From assembly GCF_030463535.1 (NCBI RefSeq), contig NC_132896.1, forward strand, positions 22,115,709 through 22,179,708: a DNA stretch of 64,000 nt, in the 5' to 3' direction. The stretch is from Salminus brasiliensis. Its lineage: Eukaryota > Chordata > Actinopteri > Characiformes > Bryconidae. A model generated the notes under the pieces. That model worked only from the letters and a program-made list of their open reading frames with translations, had not been told where the DNA came from and did no database searches. Shown one piece after another: positions 1-12,440 of this stretch. Positions within the stretch are counted from its first letter, which is position 1, and every line of letters starts with the position of its first letter. The position numbers and the translations under genes were made by a program.

Positions 1-469
1 CCAATCAGAAAATTAAAAAGAAAAAGATGCATAAAAAATGATGCATTAATAAATCCAGCTCCGTAGTCAATGAAAAGCAAATAACTGTCATACGTAAATC
101 TTTCCATCAGTGGCTACAGAGGAGGTACAGGTGGGAACACTAATGAACAGGAGGGGCTAGGAATGCCATCGAAATGCACCACAGAGCACCACAGGAGGTC
201 ATTCCTATTTGTGGCCCTCAAAATCTATAACACTTTGGGTTATCTGTGCAATAATAATATTATTGTAATTCAATTTATTTGCAATAACTTGGGTGCAATC
301 ATGTTCATTATTTCATCATTTAATTATTAATTATAATATTTTATAGAGTATTTATTTTATAGTGTGTATTCCATAAACGGTTGTAACTGCAATTTCCCTC
401 CTGGGATCAATAAAGTATTTCTGATTGTGAAGATGGGGACCTACGACCATGCATCAACATCAAAGGCCT

Positions 470-1740
470 CAACAAAATCACAGTCAAGGATTGCTACCCT
501 TTGCCTTTGATGACCACAGCCTTTGAGACACTCCAACAGGCCTCGGTCTAATCCCTTTAGACCTGATCTTGGATATGGGCCCTCAATTTTTTAATTGCTT
601 CTAAAAGGCCTTCTGTACCTCTTTGGGGACCTTGAACGTTTTTTTTCTGGTGTCTGGCGTCCACCAGCCCTGCCACCTGGGAAGATCACTTGTTGTGGGC
701 TGAGGATGTCCACAACACTCTCTGGGAATGCCCCCTTTTGAGTGTCAGTTCGCCTACCCGCCTCCATTGCTCTCTGACCAGTCCGTGCAAAGCCACTACA
801 AAGTAGCCAAGCTCCCTGCAAACCCCATATCTGCTTTTGAGTCCCTCCTGCAAGTGTATTAAAGTTTTCTGTTAGTTTATAATGTCCGCATATCCTGATG
901 GAGCCATCCAGCTTCAACACAGGAACAATAGGCGCCGCCCACTCAGCTTACTTGACAGGTGATATAATGCCCTGTTTCAGGAGCCTCTCTAGCTCCTCCT
1001 CAACCTTCGCCCTAATGGCATACGGAACTGAGCGGGGCCTACAGAACTTTGGGTGAGCTTCAGCTGATGCTTGAATGAGAGTACGTCCTGTAATCCTTGT
1101 GCCTCTGTTCTGACATGTTTTATTTCATCCCACTTCAGCTTTAAAGCCTCTAGCCATCCTAACTAGCTAGAGCCAGTGCCTTTCACCACCACTTGCCGCA
1201 ATGTCTTTATTTGCTGTTCATAGTTCACCTCTACTTTAACTACTTCCACTATTTAGATTTTCTATCCCATTTATTTCCCTTCCATAACTTTCCCTTACCT
1301 TTGTTTTTCATTCATAATTCTTACACTGCATCCTGTGTAAGTTATATTCTCACTATTCACTTCCATTTTTTACTTTTAGTGGTTTAACTCTCTGTATTGA
1401 AACTTCTGTTTTCATGCATGCAAGTGTGAATGTTTCCTCCACCTGATCAGTCATCATCATCTTGTCTCTGCACATTGTGAGACCTGTGTGGCCGTAGGCA
1501 TCCGCAATTCCGCTTTGCTCTATGTGCTTTTGGTTCACTGGGACACTAGTACACTCTTTATTTTTTATTTCTCTATGCCTTGGCAATGTGTCCTACCTTC
1601 CCACAGGAATAACACTTGATTTTTTTTAATTTACACTTTTCTGTACTGTAATACTTCCAGTGGCAACAGTAGCACTCTTTTTCTATTCTTCCCTCTGCAA
1701 TGGTAGCATTCTTTTTCTATTCTCCCCTCTGCATTTTCCC
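470..1740 (-). mobile_element. Ty3/gypsy-like retrotransposon remnant (RT and zinc-knuckle fragments)
   Basis: Read on the minus strand, about 700-1010 encodes the start of a gypsy-type reverse transcriptase: a stretch ending LLKQGII, then WAAPIVPVLKLDGSIRICG, which is the conserved 'PVxKxDGSIRICGDYK' block. Around 1580-1620 a degraded CCHC-like zinc-knuckle (CYSCG-like) reads in the same orientation, as expected for gag upstream of pol. Stops and frameshifts are frequent and no LTR pair could be recognised, so this is a dead fragment. The family is clear from the RT block; the outer limits are approximate. Confidence 0.6.
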
Positions 1741-1769
1741 TCCATTTTTACGTTGTTGCAAGGTAAAGA

Positions 1770-2330
1770 GAGAGAGTTAGTACTGAGAGGATTTATGGAG
1801 AGCAGAGAATGTTGTGCAGTATCAGAGTGTGTTTGATGACTCCAGCAGGTCAGACTATAACAGCCTAATTAAAAGGAGAGAGCCAGAAGGTAACACAGAC
1901 ATGGGAGCACCCTGAAACACTAGCGTCCATCTGCTTTCCCGTCCACAAACCTGAGTGATCGCGTGCAAGCAGCGATACCATAGCTCCAGCATCTCAGAAG
2001 GAAGTTGTGTGAAGAAGGAAGTTGTGAAGAAGGAAGTTGTGTGACATCCAGAGTTTTATATCCTTTACACATTGTTCCATTTTCTTTAATCTAAATTTAT
2101 CATCAGATTTGGCTGACGATATACAGAACTATGTCTCATCTGCATACCAATGGAATTTAACGCCATGTCTGCTTATAACTAAGCCCAGTGATAACATGTA
2201 AAATGTAAATAATAGTTGTCCTAGAATAGAGCCTTGCAGAAATCTGTGTCTTACTTATAACCTGTATTTTATTTAGTGTAATTTATAACCTGCGGGGGTG
2301 GCTTCATTTAGTGCTAAATCAATATGAATT
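1770..2330 (-). mobile_element. L2-like LINE fragment (3' part)
   Basis: This stretch matches, in the minus orientation, the better preserved L2-like copies at 32.5-32.9 kb and 40.5-41.6 kb. It includes the 3' UTR words near 1860 ('cctaattaaaaggagagag') and the degraded RT block around the [10 protein letters not shown] motif, read in reverse near 2100-2160. It is non-coding now. Confidence 0.65.
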
Positions 2331-3290
2331 GCAATCAATATGAATACTTGAAACATTAGGATACCACAAACGTGTTGTAGTAAAATTGGGGTTTGCGGTT
2401 CTTTAAGAAGGATGAGGCACTTGGAAAGAGTGAGAAAGATATAGCGCATAAAGTAATGACTGTTAACACTGCGGCTCTTTTCTGTTTTCTTTACTCTTTA
2501 GTTACGTTTGGCTCAAATGCTTGAAGCTGAATAATATCTGGTTAATTATGGCTGCTCCGGTGAGACCCACTGTGTAAAAATAATGTGTTAATGTGTGTAT
2601 TACACTAGAGCAGTTAGTTTTAGCCTTCGGAGCTAAGGAGTAAAACATCTGCTCTGGTTCACGTCTATGGCTGGGTGTGCGTCATTCTTCTATATAAATT
2701 ATTCTACATTTTCATGTATTTGGCCGAACACACATATTTTTGCTGTTTGCATCAGAACAATTGCTGAATATTTGGTGCATCCCTAACTTTTACAATTTGG
2801 TCTAATACGTAAAGCAAGCATGTTAGCAAACCTTCAACCACTTGTTGCATTATGCCAGTTCCTGACGGTTCTATGCTAGGGCTGGGGCGACATTCAGCAT
2901 GGTCAGCGTTATTGATTATGAAATCACGATTTGCATAATGTGCGTCTATGCGTTTTCCTCGTACTTCTGAGCCCCCTATAGCTAGTGTTCCTCTGGGAAG
3001 TGCATATAGTTTTTGTAAATTTGTTTATACTTTCTATAAGAGGGAGTGGTTTAATAGGGTTATTGATAATACTGATTTTAGCTCTTTAATTGGTGATATT
3101 TAAAATATTGATTTGCTTCAATGTTATATTTTAGGCATAGTTCATTAAAACTCATAAATGTTATATTATTTAAAAGATGGTGTAGATGTCTAATACCTTA
3201 TTCTTTGCATTTATTAAAGATAAAAGGTGATTTGTTTATATAAGTCTGGGTTATTTCATATTGGTGTATGCAGTGGTATGTCAGTGCAAT
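2331..3290. other. AT-rich intergenic stretch, no gene recognised
   Basis: I see no supported gene here. A 'tagggctgggg' word near 2877 and 'ggtgcatccctaac' near 2774 resemble the ends of hAT-type non-autonomous elements, but no matched pair of termini was found. Confidence 0.3.
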
Positions 3291-3299
3291 AGGTTTGTT

Positions 3300-4350
3300 C
3301 TATGTCTAGCCATTGATTGTTATAGTAGTCTTCTTTTCTCCATTTAATTAAATAATAAGGTTGGTTTGCAAAGTAGTATTGAAGGAAGTCCAGAGCATCA
3401 AGGCCACTTTATGAGCTTTTGAGCTTTATTATTTTGTAATGTTGTTTTATTTTAGTTTTTTTTGTTTTTCCAGTAGAACCAAGTTATTAATGTGTTCAGT
3501 GTGTCAAATCACTTTTTGGTTGGTTCAATTGGAATCATAGAGAATAGGTAGTTGATCTTTGGTAGAACATGTCAGTTTGATTGTTGTAATGTGCCCTAAA
3601 ATTGAGTTAATCCGTCGATTTAAGTAATCTTCTAGTGACTTTAACAGTGGAGTGAAATTGAGCTGAAATAAATCAGATATCCTAGTGTGTTCCAAGGTAT
3701 GTAATGTGATTTGTAGTACATGAAAGGGAGAGGTTTTGGAGAGCAGCATTTTTGTTCTGCATATTGGTAAAATAATTTATTTATGCCAGATATGTATTTA
3801 TCGGATATGTGGGAGTATGTGTTGATGACGGTAGTGACTACTTTGATTAATTTTGTGGGAAAATCTTTGAAGAAAAAGCAATATATTATCTGTGTATAGA
3901 CTTATTTTGTGGATAGTGCTACTAGATCTGATACCAATGATTGAGTCATTCTGTCTTATGGCAGCACCTAATGGTTCAATAAATAATGCAAATAATAATG
4001 GAGTGTGAACATCCTTGCCTGGTGTTTGTAGAACTCAGGTATCCATCTGGGCCCAGAGCTTTATTATTTGCCATTTTCCTAAAAGCTTTCTCTATTCCTT
4101 CAGTTATTAATGGAATGTCTATGTCTGCTCTCTGGCGGTTATTTAATTTGGGTAGTGATAGGTTATTTAAGAAGGCATCTCTTCTTGTTTTACATTTTTG
4201 GTATTAGAGTATAGATTGTTATAATACATTTTAAAAGTCTCATTTATTGATTTAGAATCTTAAGTGATATTTCCTGATGCTTCCTGAACTGTAGCTATGT
4301 TATTTTTTTCTTTATTTCTTTTGAATTAATTAGCAAGGTATTTTCCATAT
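3300..4350 (-). mobile_element. L1-like LINE remnant (reverse transcriptase)
   Basis: On the minus strand, 3525-3749 encodes a typical L1 ORF2 C-terminal RT segment: LFQLNFTPLLKSLEDYLNRR, then a version of 'SILGRIxxIKMxxLPK'. Further right, near 4040-4130, the same strand gives a KAPGPDG-like word, the L1 RT block that precedes the catalytic core. The copy is broken by stops and frameshifts and has no intact ORF1 or endonuclease. Confidence 0.7.
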
Positions 4351-4529
4351 TTATTATTCAAAACAAATCAAATTATGCCTAAGCCATGAGAGTAAGACTA
4401 AGACCTTTTTTTCTCATTAATGATTATGTCCAGCTTATACTGGTGATTTTGTTGTCAAAGTCTGTGTCTTTGAGTAGTAATTTGTTGAGGTGCCATCAAG
4501 GTCTTGTTGTGTGCGAGTGTGTGCTTATC

Positions 4530-4640
4530 TTAGCGGTGCAGATCACCAAGCTCTGGATAAGCTCTGGATAAGCTCACCAAGCTCTGGATAAGAGCATCTG
4601 CTAAATGACCTTAAATGTAAATGTAAATGTACATTTACAT
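4530..4640 (+). repeat. Short tandem duplication ending in a fish repeat tail
   Basis: The phrase 'aagctctggataag' occurs three times (4548-4591), followed by 'agcatctgctaaatgacc' and a (taaatg)n tail. The reverse complement of the same tail (cgctcttatccagagcgact) appears near 19630-19650, so this is the end of a dispersed repeat. Confidence 0.55.
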
Positions 4641-4659
4641 CTTATGTAGTATCTAGGTA

Positions 4660-5400
4660 AACAGTTATCCCAAAAATGTTGACACAGGGTATCTACAACA
4701 ATTAATCCTTCTGGGCGGAGCTTCGACATTTCTTCAGCCATACTTTATCCAACTGGGACCAAATCTTGCATTTGTATATGAAACGGCGCCAATTTTGGTG
4801 TAAATACACCTCTGGAAGGTGTTACAGTTAGAATAGATACATAAATTAGGTTGTTCACCTAATGGTGGTTTACCATTTAAAAACAAACATATGGCATTTC
4901 CAGGACATCTATTTCTCAAAAATCTTACATTTGCATTTATACAGTGAATATCAGTGTTTCAGCATAGCCAGCTACAGAACCCGTTGTCTAACATTTCTGC
5001 AGTGGAAACCTCAATACAAAAGCATAAATGCACACATATAGACAGAGAAGAACAGAGAATGTCTTCACTGTGACACACATGCACAAGTCAAGTAATACAC
5101 ACATCTGAGCACAGTTAGAGTAAATAGTCATGAGTCAAGCTACACATTATACAAAATCTGTAACAACCAGGAATTGCAGCATGTTTATCGGTTCTATAGT
5201 TAAATAGCTATATCTAAAATAAAATTTTAATGGTGTGTTAACATCAAAAGGCTATCATGGTATTAACATTTTCCATTAATACCACCCCCCCACCCCCACA
5301 CACAGTCACACATACACACACACGGTACAGACATGGGTGATCTTACAATAGGATGCACACTCACACAACCACGTCCTAAAGAATAATAACATAATAATGG
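4660..5400. repeat. Unclassified dispersed repeat, copy 1
   Basis: About 4920-5340 is recognisably the same sequence as 13680-14230, in direct orientation. Shared words include 'agcataaatgcacacata', 'actgtgacacacat', 'agtcatgagtca' and 'cacattatacaa', followed by a CA-rich stretch at 5280-5330. The second copy lies directly upstream of a BEL/Pao pol fragment, so it may be an LTR or leader of that family; this is a guess. No protein-coding potential was recognised. Confidence 0.5.
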
Positions 5401-6960
5401 TTGGCATTCAAAGTCAAATGTCATCAAATTGCCCAATTTTGTCTAATGATTAAAGAGGTCTTACTTCTCTTGTTTAAGTTTTCATTTTATATTACTATTA
5501 CAAGTAATGTAACTGTGCTCTGGCTTGTGAATTTGTCTTTTATCATTCTGAAAGTTTTTGTTTTATTCTGAAACAGTTCCTCCAAGTACACAGATTCAGA
5601 GTAATAAAGACATTTTTCATACTTTATTGTTTCTTTCTCTGTCATCATCATCAACACAACAGTATTAAAGAAGGGATATTTTACCATTTTTCTTTGAGGG
5701 CCACAACAATATTAACTCTTTAAGAAGTAATGCTAAATGTTTCACTGCTTTACTTTGAAGGCCACAACAATATGAATTCTTGAAGAAGTAATGATTTATT
5801 AATGCTAAACATTCTTGTTATATGAGGTGTTGGCAGGTCAGTCAGTGTTTACCTGATGACTACCATGAAGACCTATTTGAACATCATGAATATCACTTGA
5901 TGATACCGGTACCTTAATTACTGCATGAATTAGTATATTGCTCCTACATTAAGACATGCATGAGACATACTTACTTTGTGTATATTTGTGACGTATGTTT
6001 CTAAAATTAAAGGACGATCCAGGACAAGTGGTTTTTAGCCGTTAAGCTCCATTGAGCAGTCGTCTCGCAGGCTCTCTCTGGTGTTTTGAAGCCATTTTTC
6101 TTTTACTAAACGGGGAAATAGGAAGTGGCCAGGCTCTTATTTCAGAAACAAGACTCAAGAGCAAGTCTGATATGGAATTTTAGGACGACCAATTAATTTT
6201 ATATAGGCTATATAATGTGTCTGCCATTTACATTTCACATCATATTAATGAGACAGTGCTATTTCTTCAGTGCACTACTTCTGTCTTGATATAGCCACAT
6301 AATAGCAGCTAGTAATATTATACCCAACCTTTTTTGTAACACTATAGTTGTATGTTCATTCGTTTTAGGACGACTGACAAGAGGGTCAGGTAAGATCAAA
6401 TAGTTTTAGTTTAGTAGTAGTAGTTTTTTAATGTTTTTAATTGTTTTTAAATGATGTTAATGTATTTGTTTAATCTAGAACAACCCGGCTAATTAATTGA
6501 TATTATGTCAGTATAAAGTATGGTATGTTACATTATTGCCATTTAAAATAATTTAAACTCAAGGTTTAGTGGCTTGTTTAAAGCACATGGCATTAATAAA
6601 GACCATTACATTTAGTAAATAAGCTAAGAAACAGGTCCTATTTATTTGACATTGTTAATGCTTACTTGACAATATAGCTTATGGGAAAAAATATATATAC
6701 ATGTATCTTGATGGTATATTGTATATTAATAGTTTAGCGTATTATTAGTAGAATATTAATGTATATAAAATGTTCGTTGTGCGTACACAACAATTCATAG
6801 AAGCGCCTCTGTTTCACACCAGTTTGTCAGAATTGTTATTGTTATTACAACTATTACTACTGCTAATAATAATAATCATAATAAAATAATAATAAAATTA
6901 ATAATAACAATAACAACAATTAGCGCTGAAAGCTTTTATTTTGAAAAATATAGCTACATC
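5401..6960. other. AT-rich intergenic DNA upstream of UQCRQ
   Basis: I see no supported coding exon. There are two imperfect copies of 'ggccacaacaatat' (5699 and 5760), a few direct duplications, and simple AT-rich tracts at 6840-6915. The stretch probably contains distal UQCRQ upstream sequence. Confidence 0.3.
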
Positions 6961-6984
6961 CGGTAGCTTACTGGCTATACTCAA

Positions 6985-7036
6985 TTCTTCACACAGACAT
7001 CGCAACGTGTGAGAAAGGGTGTTGTTTAGCAGTGAG
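6985..7036 (+). other. uqcrq: Candidate noncoding first exon of UQCRQ
   Basis: A strong splice donor (gtgag|gtaagtg) ends at 7036, about 1.9 kb upstream of the coding exon, whose acceptor (ttcctaaatcag) lies just before 8973. The ATG sits 13 bases inside that exon, so at least one upstream noncoding exon is needed. Mammalian UQCRQ also begins with a noncoding exon. The transcription start is not defined; the left limit is a guess. Confidence 0.4.
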
Positions 7037-8359
7037 GTAAGTGTATAACATATTGGTTACGTGTCCTATTTCGTGTTCTTTTAATCATTTAGCCAGGATA
7101 TACCGGGGTTTGGAAGGGAGGGGGTCCGTGATATGACAAGACTACTGTTTTTTTTTTACTGATTAAAAGAACCCAACCAATGTCAAGCAAGGTCTTCGAC
7201 TAGTGACTATTTAGCTTGCTAGCTAGCGCTAATCCAGTTTAGCAAGCGCCAGTGTCGTATGTATGACCTGCGATTGCTAGCTAACTTAAACACGGGTTTT
7301 CACATTAATTATTTGAGGTTTATAGTAATAATATGAACGGAACATGTTTTCTAATGTGTTTCATCCAGGCAGAACGGTATCTGGATGTAGGTCCTGTTTA
7401 CCTGCATGATGTATACGAATTATTTTATTGTAAATAATTTGCACTGTTTTCTCCAGTAACTGTGTAGCCTCCTGCTTGTATTATCATATCGTTTCATGAA
7501 CATTCCGTTAGATTGTTGTCGGTTCTACACAGTCTTGTGTAGTCCTCTTGAAATAGCTGTGACCTTCCAGGAGGTAGGCCGTAGCCGTAGCTAATCAATC
7601 AATCCTTTCAAGACAATTAAATTTGTACTGACTTTGCTTTTTTTCTGACTAACTGCTGTGCTCCTGACGTAAGTGTTGACATCCAGTGACCGACAGAATT
7701 AAGCCTGTTGCCGGTCATCTCATTTTAGTTTAGCTTAGATTAGCTAGCAAACGCCACAGTTCAAATTGTGTCCCTGGTGCTCTAGACTAACATTTTGTAT
7801 TGGTTGCACACGTTTTTTATTAGAAGCACCTTTTCAACTGCATCGCATTTAACAACACAGTTTTACAGGTTCTCTCTCTTTTTTTTTTTTTTAACGCTGG
7901 CCATATAGGCAATATTGACTTGTAAACTAACAATCTGGTCAAAGTAAAGTTCTTTATTTGAAGCACAATTCTACAAGACAGGTAACTTACTTAAAAAAAG
8001 TGTTGTTGCTTAAAGTGCTTCACAGAACTGAAATGTAAACTTAAAGCCTCTCAAAAATAAATAATAAAAACAAAAAACAAAATACCATTTACTTCCTCGA
8101 GTTTATACTTTTAAATTTTTTATTTAATGATATATTTTTATTTTCAACAATATTTCTTATGGTTAATGCAGTAATAAGATGGTAGGCATATTATTGGCAT
8201 AGGCTACATGGCTAAATTGACCAATAGAAATGCTCCAAAATCAATATGTTCACCAGTCTTCCTCTCTATCTGACACTGATGTTCCTTGAGCTTGAAGTTC
8301 ACCTTTATTCTCTCGAAGTTTTTCTGGGCTCTTTTTTTATACCATTTGTATTATCAGTC
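7037..8359. other. Candidate first intron of UQCRQ, no further feature recognised
   Basis: This is AT-rich, with a poly-T run near 7877 and an A-rich stretch near 8050-8085. No coding exon or classifiable repeat was recognised. Confidence 0.35.
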
Positions 8360-8928
8360 TTTTTGATTTGTCATCAATTTTCCTCCTGCGGCCACGTCCA
8401 GGGAGGTTGGCTACAGTCCCATGGATCTTACATTTCTGAATAATATGTGCAACTGTAGTCACAGGAACATCAAGCTGCTTGGAGATGGTCTTATAAGCTT
8501 TACCTTTAACATGCTTCTCTATAATTTTCTTTCTAATCTCTTGAGACAACTCTTTCCTTCGCTTCCTCTGGTCCATGTTGAGTGTGGTACACACCATGTC
8601 ACCAAACAGCACAGTGACCACCTGTAGCCCAATATATAGGACCACTGACTGATTACAAGATTGTTGACACCTGTGATGCTAATTAATGGACACACCTTGA
8701 TTTAACCTGTCCCTTTGGTCACATTATTTTACCATCAGGGGTACCATCATTTTTGTCCAGGCCTGTTTAATGAGTTTATTTTTAAAACTAATTATTTTGA
8801 AGCATAGTTCAAAATCAATTTTCATAGAATTTTTATTTATTACTTTTGCAGTTTCAAGTTATTTCTGTGACCATTGTGGGTTTTTCTTTCATTAACCGAG
8901 GGGTACCAACAATTTTGCCCACGTGTGT
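8360..8928 (-). mobile_element. Truncated Tc1-like transposon (N-terminal DNA-binding part)
   Basis: The minus strand from about 8577 down to 8370 encodes the helix-turn-helix N-terminus of a Tc1 transposase: MDQRKRRKELSQEIRKKIIE followed by a helix with KTISKQLDVPVTTV and an R-rich linker (LPGRGRRRKI). The catalytic DDE half is missing. The right terminus is visible as 'ggggtaccaacaattttgcc' near 8902-8921. It lies in the 5' noncoding intron of UQCRQ and is inactive. Confidence 0.75.
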
Positions 8929-8985
8929 ATATATTTTTTTAAAGCTAATTTATCTGTCCTTTCCTAAATCAGGTCTTGTGACACA

Positions 8986-10386
8986 ATGGGTCGCCACTTT
9001 GGGGATTTGGCCAAGATAAGACACATAATCACTTACAGCATCTCCCCCTTTGAGCAGAGGGCTTTCCCCAACTACTTTTCTAAAGGAATTCCCAATGTTT
9101 GGAGACGATTTACAGCATCCGTCTTCAGGGTTGCACCCCGTAAGTCCTTTTTCAATTATAACAATCAAATTTGCATACAGAATAAACAAAAAATGTAATG
9201 TTACTGACCGAAGTTCCAATTCTGTGTAAGGGAAAATGTCCGATGAAATATGCTGCAAACATACAAACAAAAATTGATGGAGAAAATAGATATGTCTGCA
9301 TGTGCCTGCAATCTCCTTAAAGTCATAGTTGAACCTAAATCTGTTTTTTAATTGATTTGATTATTCTAATGTGGACACAATATACAAACTGTACCTTGTA
9401 AATACACACTGGACACTAAAAAGTTAAAGCTAACCCTTACCAATCACAAGGCTGACAGAGTGGTGTGAAAAGTTTATTATTGTGCATATTTTCAGAGCTT
9501 TGAAATAGACAAAGGCAGTGTCTTCTTACATAGAACATTTCCAGCAATGTAAATAAGGAAAAGTAATTAAAAGAAAGAAAAAAGAAAAAGTGCAAAGAAA
9601 TAGTGACTGGGCAATTGGTGTCATGGGTCAAGAGTTTATCAGCCTTTTGAAGCCTCTTGCTGTACTGTTGAGACGGGGAACATACCCTTTGCTATGTTGC
9701 ACCTCATCCTTTTCTTTTTGGAAGGCACAGCGTTAGCAAAGGAGGCTTGCAACGCTGTCTGATCTGATTTAAGGGTGCTGGGACATGAATACTTCAGAAC
9801 AGTAGCAGCAGCTCTCTGTACAGCTCTCTGTGCGCTGCTTTTGTAAGCGGTGAAATAGGTTGGTAGTTCTCCCGCGTTTAGATACTACCTCCTTTCGGCA
9901 TTTCCTGCTGCTAATACGTTTCTGCGCCTCAAACATCCGAACCATTTCCATATAACAAACCACTTTTTACAGGCTAGCACTAACTCCTCTTCACTGTGTG
10001 TGAGCGTGCGGGGCGGGGCTGTGAGCAGAGCGAAGCAGACAAGCTGAGCAGAGCACAGACCCATAATGAGGGAACATAATAAGGCGCTGTACAAGATTTA
10101 GACTTCATTTGGACCAATCAAATCGATATAAATGAAATTGCCTCACTCCATATTTCGCTGTTTATATCCCAAAATATTTTAAATATCTATATATCGCCCA
10201 GCCCTACTTGAACGTATGATTTAAAAACTGTTAAACTACTAAACTCATCTGTTAATTAGTGTTAAAGTGTTTTACCAGATAAATCACAAAAGTGAGATGG
10301 ACAAAAACCCTAGGACAAAAAAAGAACCCCATTTCTTGCTCTCTCATTATTAAGCTAAAACCATTTATTTAAAAAAAAAAAAAAAA

Positions 10387-10443
<57 letters not shown>

Positions 10444-10686
10444 TGTAAATATAATAAATCTGTTTGTTTTCCCTTAACATCTACATAGAGCCTAAACTGC
10501 TTGATGTCTAAAATGATTTTGTTACTTGTGAATGTAAAAGAAACTGTAATGGTATATTTTAGTGAGTAATTACTCCTTTTCTCTTTCACAGCTATGGTTT
10601 TGATGTACCTCACCTACACATGGGGCAATCATATTCATGAGCAGAGCAAGAGAAAAAACATTGCAGACTTTGAGAATGAAAAGTAA
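8986..10686 (+). CDS. uqcrq: Cytochrome b-c1 complex subunit 8 (UQCRQ), two coding exons
   Basis: Coding exons are 8986-9139 and 10592-10686, joined in phase 1 (CCC C|gtaagt ... cacag|CT ATG), with TAA at 10684-10686. The product is 82 aa, the normal vertebrate length. It starts [20 protein letters not shown] and continues with the family's [20 protein letters not shown]. The second exon carries the single transmembrane segment ([18 protein letters not shown]) and ends [14 protein letters not shown] is the small ubiquinone-binding-protein-type subunit of respiratory complex III in the mitochondrial inner membrane; it contacts cytochrome b and helps stabilise the complex. The first ATG of the exon is used, since the methionine context and length match the family. 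The 1.45-kb intron holds a hAT remnant and a (TA)n tract. A polyadenylation signal follows at 10735. Confidence 0.97.
9640..10206 (-). mobile_element. hAT-type transposon remnant with BED zinc-finger fragment
   Basis: On the minus strand, 10090 down to 9770 shows a frameshifted BED-type zinc finger: [20 protein letters not shown], then in another frame [20 protein letters not shown], matching the 'VWKYFGF...CK.C...VA.KRGNTTNLFHHL' pattern of ZBED/hAT proteins. The right edge is 'tatcgcccagccccta'-like (to 10206), a common hAT terminal motif. No catalytic domain is present. It sits inside the UQCRQ intron. Confidence 0.6.
10364..10440. repeat. Poly-A run plus (TA)n microsatellite
   Basis: An A-homopolymer (about 10371-10388) is followed by an uninterrupted TA repeat of about 50 bases. 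It lies in the UQCRQ intron; the reading frames across it are not genes. Confidence 0.9.
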
Positions 10687-10734
10687 AGCCAGTTGGTGTC
10701 CTCTGTCCACACATCATGTGTGATTTAAATTATC

Positions 10735-10740
10735 AATAAA
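10735..10740 (+). terminator. uqcrq: UQCRQ polyadenylation signal (AATAAA)
   Basis: A canonical AATAAA lies 49 bases after the UQCRQ stop codon and is followed by a GT/T-rich stretch (tgttgtgttttct), as expected for a cleavage and polyadenylation site. Confidence 0.8.
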
Positions 10741-10759
10741 GAAAATATTCAAGAAATTG

Positions 10760-11290
10760 TTGTGTTTTCTTAATTTTAAGAGGTTTCATTTTTTTTATAA
10801 TGTAACAGGTGTGTTCAAAGCACTATAGGTTTTGGTGTGTTTATTTGGGCCCTGTTGTATTTGGTGTGTTCATCAAGATTGAAGCATGCAGTGTGTTGAG
10901 ATTTTTACTTCAGTGTTTTGCTCATTTGCATAATGTGTGAAATCTACTTTTGCAAAAAAAAAAATTGTATGCAATATGACTGCCGTATGCTAATCAACCT
11001 AAAAGGAAAAATCTGAAAAAAGTAAAAATTGATACTTCAAAGATGTCTTTATGACTCTATTTTGAGGTAGCTGAATCAATTGTCATGCAGGTATATCAAA
11101 AGGTGGGTGTTGTAAATGCTAAATAACAGTATTTACATTGAGCTGAAAATCTGAGTGAAGCGTCAATTTAACAGACTAATTGAATCTATAAAGACAACTT
11201 GATTGAAAAACCTAAGTGTCTATATTATCTGTTTATTTATTTAATAATATTAAGTCAATCATATTTATAAAACCTGATGTTACAAACTGG
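10760..11290. other. AT-rich intergenic DNA, nothing recognised
   Basis: This follows the UQCRQ 3' end. I see no coding potential and no classifiable repeat. Confidence 0.3.
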
Positions 11291-11299
11291 AATTTGATA

Positions 11300-11830
11300 C
11301 TATCGAACTCTTGAAAGTTGTCTGACAGCCAAGGACCACCTGTGGAGAGCTACAAAAAGACCTGGTAACTGATAAGTAATGCACTCAGCAGCCATGGCCT
11401 GTATGCACGCTCATCATGCAATACTCCATTGATGGGGGGGGGGCACACACATTAAGCACACTTAATGTTTGCTCAACTAACTTTAAGACAGTCCTGTAAA
11501 ATACTGGGAGAATATAGCCTGGTCAGATGAGACCAGAGTTAACACTTTGGATGCCATGTTTGGAGATCAAAGGTGAGGGTGGGCATTTCAGCAAGTCGAT
11601 GATCCCAAACCCACAGTTAAGGAACATCTATAGGTTTCAGAGCAAGAAAATAAAGCTGCTAGAATGGCCCAATCACCTGGCCTGAATCCAACTTAAAATC
11701 TATAGAAGGAACTAGAGTTAATAGAAGAAGCCCATGGAACCTTCAGGATTTTTTTCTTCTCTGTACAGAAACCCAAAATTGTATTAGACCTTGTTATGAC
11801 TGACAAATGCTGTAGGATGCCTCGTCATGC
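11300..11830 (+). mobile_element. Heavily decayed Tc1-like transposon
   Basis: On the plus strand fragments of a Tc1 transposase catalytic region survive: 'ENIAWSDETRV' near 11515 (first catalytic Asp), a degraded second-Asp region near 11600, and 'EWPNHLA.IQL' near 11663 (the block before the third catalytic residue). Stops occur throughout. Confidence 0.55.
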
Positions 11831-12440
11831 TATTGTTTTTGTGGAATAAACAGTCTCTTCTTCAGACTCGAAGCAAGAGGATGCGGAGGAGGCATCCATT
11901 CTTGGAAATTTGTTCTTCAGTGTTAGCTTCTGAAGCTGAGGAGCAGCTTGTAACATCTTCCCTAGGATGCTTACTAGCATTACCAGACTCATAGGCTTAG
12001 CGAATTTGGGGTGCTAAGCACCAAAATGACAACAGCTCATAAAAACAAACTATATTTTAAAAAGTCATTTTAGACCATCTGAAATGATTGTTGGGGAAAA
12101 ACTGGAAGAACACCAACAAATATTTTTAAAAATTTAGTTTTGCAGTGCTGAGAATGATCCACCATTCAAATAATACTTGCTCTGTGGTGGTCCTGTGAGG
12201 GATTTTTTTAAAGAAAAATAAAGGGAGGCAACTGTACTTCTACCTAAAATGTTACTCTAAATAAAGAGTAACATTAAGAGAGGCAACTTGTGAGAAATTA
12301 AGAGTGTAATTAATCTGTGTCGCCTCACCTTGAAGGTGGCAAATCTGTCAATGACTTTCTGTTGTTCAACTCTCTTTAGCATCTCTTGCTTTGCCCTGTG
12401 GTCCTCCTCAGCCAGGTGTTGGACAGAAAGGTATGGTGAT
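11831..12440 (-). pseudogene. Possible decayed transposon-associated coding fragments
   Basis: On the minus strand, 12436 down to 12321 encodes a Glu/Lys-rich helical peptide (HLAEEDHRAKQEMLKRVEQQ, then KVIDRFATFK) ending at a good donor (AAG|GTGAGG). It resembles the C-terminal coiled region of Myb/SANT-like proteins carried by Harbinger-type transposons. About 11980 down to 11850, also minus, encodes a Ser/Glu-rich peptide (SSASEANTEEQISKN). Neither has an initiator or a recognisable domain. It could instead be an exon of an unknown gene. Confidence 0.25.
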
